This document shows, in pieces, positions 61,301-64,000 of a stretch of 64,000 nt of DNA. The stretch's first letter is position 1. Each line of letters opens with the position of its first letter. The notes beneath the pieces are model-generated. The model searched no databases. It worked only from the letters and a program-made list of their open reading frames with translations, and was not told the DNA's origin. Origin of the DNA: Bugulina stolonifera (taxonomy: Eukaryota > Bryozoa > Gymnolaemata > Cheilostomatida > Bugulidae); NCBI GenBank assembly GCA_935421135.1, contig OW285192.1:8701501-8765500 (forward strand). Direction: 5' to 3'. Position numbers and translations under genes: made by a program.

Positions 61301-64000
61301 ATTATATACAATAAACACATCACAATTGCTGCCAATTACCCTATTTAGCACTAACCTTATGTTCTACTTGTTGACATCTCTGATCAGGTGCTGACTAGTA
61401 GGTAGCTGTCTCTGTTTAGTCTCACTCTGTTGACTAGAGGCTGATTGTACATACTGCTAGGGGCGCGGCGGGGTTTGGGGTTTGCTCTTTAGCCTGGGTT
61501 CTGCGGAACAGCCGATGAGGTTTTTGAAACCCCACCCGCGATCGGGGGGTTAGGTTCTAGGGCTTTGCACATAGAGTGAGGTTTAGGGGAGGGGCGAGAG
61601 GGCGGGTGGGGTGGTAGTCCGCCCGGGGATTTTTGGGATCTAGGGCTAACACGTACCAAAAATGGGCGGGTGTTTGTGTAGATCTGCACTGACCATACTA
61701 CTTGTATAGTGTAGAAAGTATAAATAAACATTCAATAAATGTACATTATTAGTACAACACTCTGATTTGGGTATGGATTTTTAATCTATTCGATCTTTGA
61801 CATTTTTTTGTGATTAAAATGGATTGCCTCAAAGCCAAAATTTTACAATAGGCTACATAAATAGATGTATATCCACATAACACATGTGCATGAATTCATT
61901 TGGTGTATCGGTGAGCAATACACCACGCCACTCTGGTTAGAACTATAATCAGGTTCATAATCTACCGGCGAGAAGAATAATTTTATTTTCACTAATATTG
62001 CTATTATAATGGATACAGTATATACATACATTGAGCTACATTGTATATTGCAGCATCATAAAGATATGTTTACCTCTCATTCAATTATAAACTGGATTGA
62101 ATATCAGAGTAACAAGAGGCTACACAAAGTTGAATCAAGTTGCAAACTAGACAAGAGCCACACAGACCATGCATGCGAGGAATGTTTCAAAAGAGCCTGC
62201 TCAATTTGTGAAGAAAGTGAGGGAGACAATGCTCCATGTCCAGGTAAGCATAAGCACTCTCTGGCTCAAAGAACTGTTTATTTTTCGTTATTTGGCATGG
62301 TTTTACTGATCAAAATTAGCGATACGATAATTTGTAGCATCCTGATGGAACAAGGAGAGTGACATATTACTTTTCAACTTTGTGAATGAAAAATTCAATC
62401 TGATAGTCCTTGGAGAAACCAAACACCAAAAAGGCCTAGAACACTAAGGTTCTCTAAAAAGATCAGTTTACGTTTCACCCCTGCTTTGGAGTTATTTTTG
62501 GTCTCCAGAATTACATTGTACTTTTCTATCTGAAATAGTGGCTAGATGTAGGCCTATAATTTAAAATTACTGTTTTTTTTCAATTCACTTTGCTATGTTT
62601 TATGGCAATATTAGAGACCGCTAACGGAAAACATATTTGGGGTCCCAGAGAGAAGGTGATGAAAAGAGTTGATGAATCATTGAGGAACCAGGTCATAGAA
62701 GCAAATAGAAAAATTGAGGAATTGAAGAAATTAAAGACAAAATACACTAGTGAGCTGACAGACCGCTACAGCCGACTGAGAAAAAATGTCACAGCAGAAA
62801 CAGAAGACAGAGTAAGTACTTGCAAGATGCAACTAAAAAAGTATTCAAAGTGATGGGGGTTACCTCTGATGTATCGACCTACATATTGTAATAGTGGTTT
62901 TTGTGAGTAATCTTAGCAGAGAATTTAAATATAATTTGTACTTCATATTAAAACGTTCTTAGAGACCATCATTGAGGTAATCGAAATCAATTACGACCAA
63001 CTGTGTATCTCATCAAACAAATTTAGGATCATAAAGCCACGTAGCTTGGAAACCTATACTGCAATCCACTTTACTCCTTCACTATCAGCAGAATGATGTG
63101 ATGAGAAGATTCCATGTTCGGTTTTGAATTAATGAATGTCCTACATTGCTGCTTTCTTTGCAGAAGGGTGACATTACAACATATTCAGATTTGATGGATG
63201 CACAGATCAATGATCACTGTACACAAGATCATGGGATCTGTGCTGAATATAAGCAGCAGATAGATGATAAAATTAACTGGTTCGAGAAGTTCAACCAGGA
63301 AACTAAAGCAGTGATTGAGGGGTCTATGCTAGCCAGGTTTGACAGCTATCAGGAAATAAAGAGGAAAATGAAAGCTGCTATAGAAGAACCAATTCCATCT
63401 TGTGATTGGAAAGAACCACTAGTTCTTGTGTCACAAGGTTAGAAGACATTCCAAATAAGTATAATTAATTCGAATTATGAATGAACCTTTGTGCATGTAC
63501 AGTAAGTACAGCATAACTGTGCTATCTGACTTTATCAGATATTATCAATGTTGTCGTTGTCTGATATGCTGTATTTGCCTACTATAATAATAACTGTTAG
63601 GCAACTACTATCCATTAAATATAAAACACTATTATTAGCTAAAAGAAGCATGAGAGCTTTGGTTAAAGTTCCTAAACAACTTCAGTACACTTCATTGGCT
63701 TGCGGAACAAACGAGAGCTGTTGTTATGATGTCGGTTTTCAAGGTTGTGGTACATTGTGGGTTGCTACTGATGGTGGATTGAAGTTCTATGACATTCATT
63801 CAGATAATAGTCACATGCATTGCCTTAGCTCATGTGAAAACGTCTTTGAAGAGAATTTTATTTGCACATCAGTAGCAACACATAATCTGGTAGTGTATTA
63901 TACCATGGAAGCTGTAAACCAGCCGAAGGGAAAAGTGAAAGCTCTGCTTCGTCGATGTGATAGTAGCTGTGACTGTGATCGCCGTGTAAAACGTGATTGT
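58400..64000 (+). CDS. TRIM-like paralogue with C4C4 RING (3' partial)
   Basis: Exons seen: 58400-58623, 59302-59524, 62054-62243, 62615-62811, 63164-63437, 63639-64000 (open at the window edge). Phases match those of the upstream paralogue at every junction, giving 490 residues so far. Residues 23-74 are a RING-type finger with CSFC, RPCKCR, CCLSC and CSDC (all Cys). About 125-149 is a Cys/His cluster (CDARNC, FCVMH). About 175-212 is a second one (CKLDKSHTDHACEECF, then CSIC). About 213-369 is strongly charged helix likely to form a coiled coil (ANRKIEELKKLKTKY) and ends KEPLVLVSQ, matching REPLAFVLT in the paralogue. From 370 the propeller begins (CCYDVGFQGCGTLWVATDGG). Likely role, from the family only: ubiquitin ligase-type regulator. 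Its second intron is expanded by an inverted-repeat element. Confidence 0.83.
59760..60415. other. GC- and CpG-rich segment inside element C
   Basis: In contrast to the AT-rich surroundings, this stretch is strongly C-rich on the plus strand and CpG-dense (e.g. ggcgcgcgccccccaccc). It includes splice-donor-like aaaaggtaagtacgg (plus, about 60204) and accggtaagtttc-like sequence on the minus strand (about 60310). An ORF at 59905-60240 is low-complexity Pro/Arg and probably non-coding. Confidence 0.7.
60421..61430. repeat. Tandem repeat, about 175-bp unit, about 6 copies
   Basis: Units start at gcttcatacc (60591, 60767, 60941, 61117, 61291), with spacing 174-176, plus a diverged first copy from about 60421. 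The unit contains ttgacatctctgatcaggtg and the ctgactagtaggtaggtgtc block. Copies are nearly identical apart from the length of a T run. Confidence 0.95.

Larger units (their letters stand above)
59731..61703. mobile_element. Inverted-repeat element C with GC-rich core and internal tandem repeats
   Basis: Terminal inverted repeats of about 240 bp (59731-59970 and 61461-61703) start aagtagtattgtcagtgcag and are flanked by a perfect 4-bp duplication GTAT (59727-59730 and 61704-61707). Between them lie a very GC-rich segment, a third copy of the terminal motif at about 60284-60299, and about six copies of a 175-bp repeat. It is in intron 2 of the second TRIM-like gene and has no recognisable transposase. 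Confidence 0.83.

Overview
The window is animal nuclear DNA. It is AT-rich, its genes are split by GT-AG introns, and it is heavily loaded with retrotransposons and palindromic DNA transposons. There is no sign of bacterial, organellar or viral genome structure. The compact genes, the abundant acatgtacatgta-type microsatellite sequence and the BEL/Pao element suit a marine invertebrate such as a demosponge; that placement is an impression, not a demonstration. Exon models were built by hand from splice sites and codon phase, and every junction listed keeps the reading frame.

Layout. (1) 336-7505, plus: thirteen 3' exons of a long-chain acyl-CoA synthetase of the ACSL3/4 type; the 5' end is outside or unseen. 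(2) 9272-18571, plus: a three-exon gene for a basic, disordered protein of unknown function. Its second intron (7.1 kb) holds a complete gag-only LTR retrotransposon (10790-16110) and a solo LTR of the same family (16770-17433). (3) 18999-23703, minus, convergent with gene 2: a five-exon gene for a mucin-like single-pass membrane protein. One of its introns carries two inverted-repeat elements, one of which is split by another solo LTR. (4) 23704-27303: intergenic DNA ending in an old LTR. (5) 27304-48976: a giant foldback element with arms of about 6.1 and 6.5 kb, each carrying a large array of a 102-bp satellite, flanked by a perfect 10-bp target duplication. A young BEL/Pao retrotransposon (34123-42662, identical LTRs, one intact 2052-codon ORF) sits in its right arm near the apex. 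(6) 49256-57022 and 58400-64000 (open at the edge), both plus: two tandem paralogues encoding TRIM-like proteins with a C4C4 RING, Cys/His zinc clusters, a helical region and a beta-propeller-like C-terminus. Each contains a further palindromic element in one intron (53345-56311 and 59731-61703).

The host genes do not form an obvious pathway. The coherent story is structural: at least three foldback-type elements with target duplications lie in about 35 kb, an LTR family appears as full, solo and diverged copies, and several insertions are nested. These give a relative order of events. The least familiar items are the 13-kb (pre-insertion) foldback with its satellite-bearing arms, the gag-only retrotransposon with a repeat-rich 1217-aa protein, and the C4C4-RING TRIM-like gene pair.
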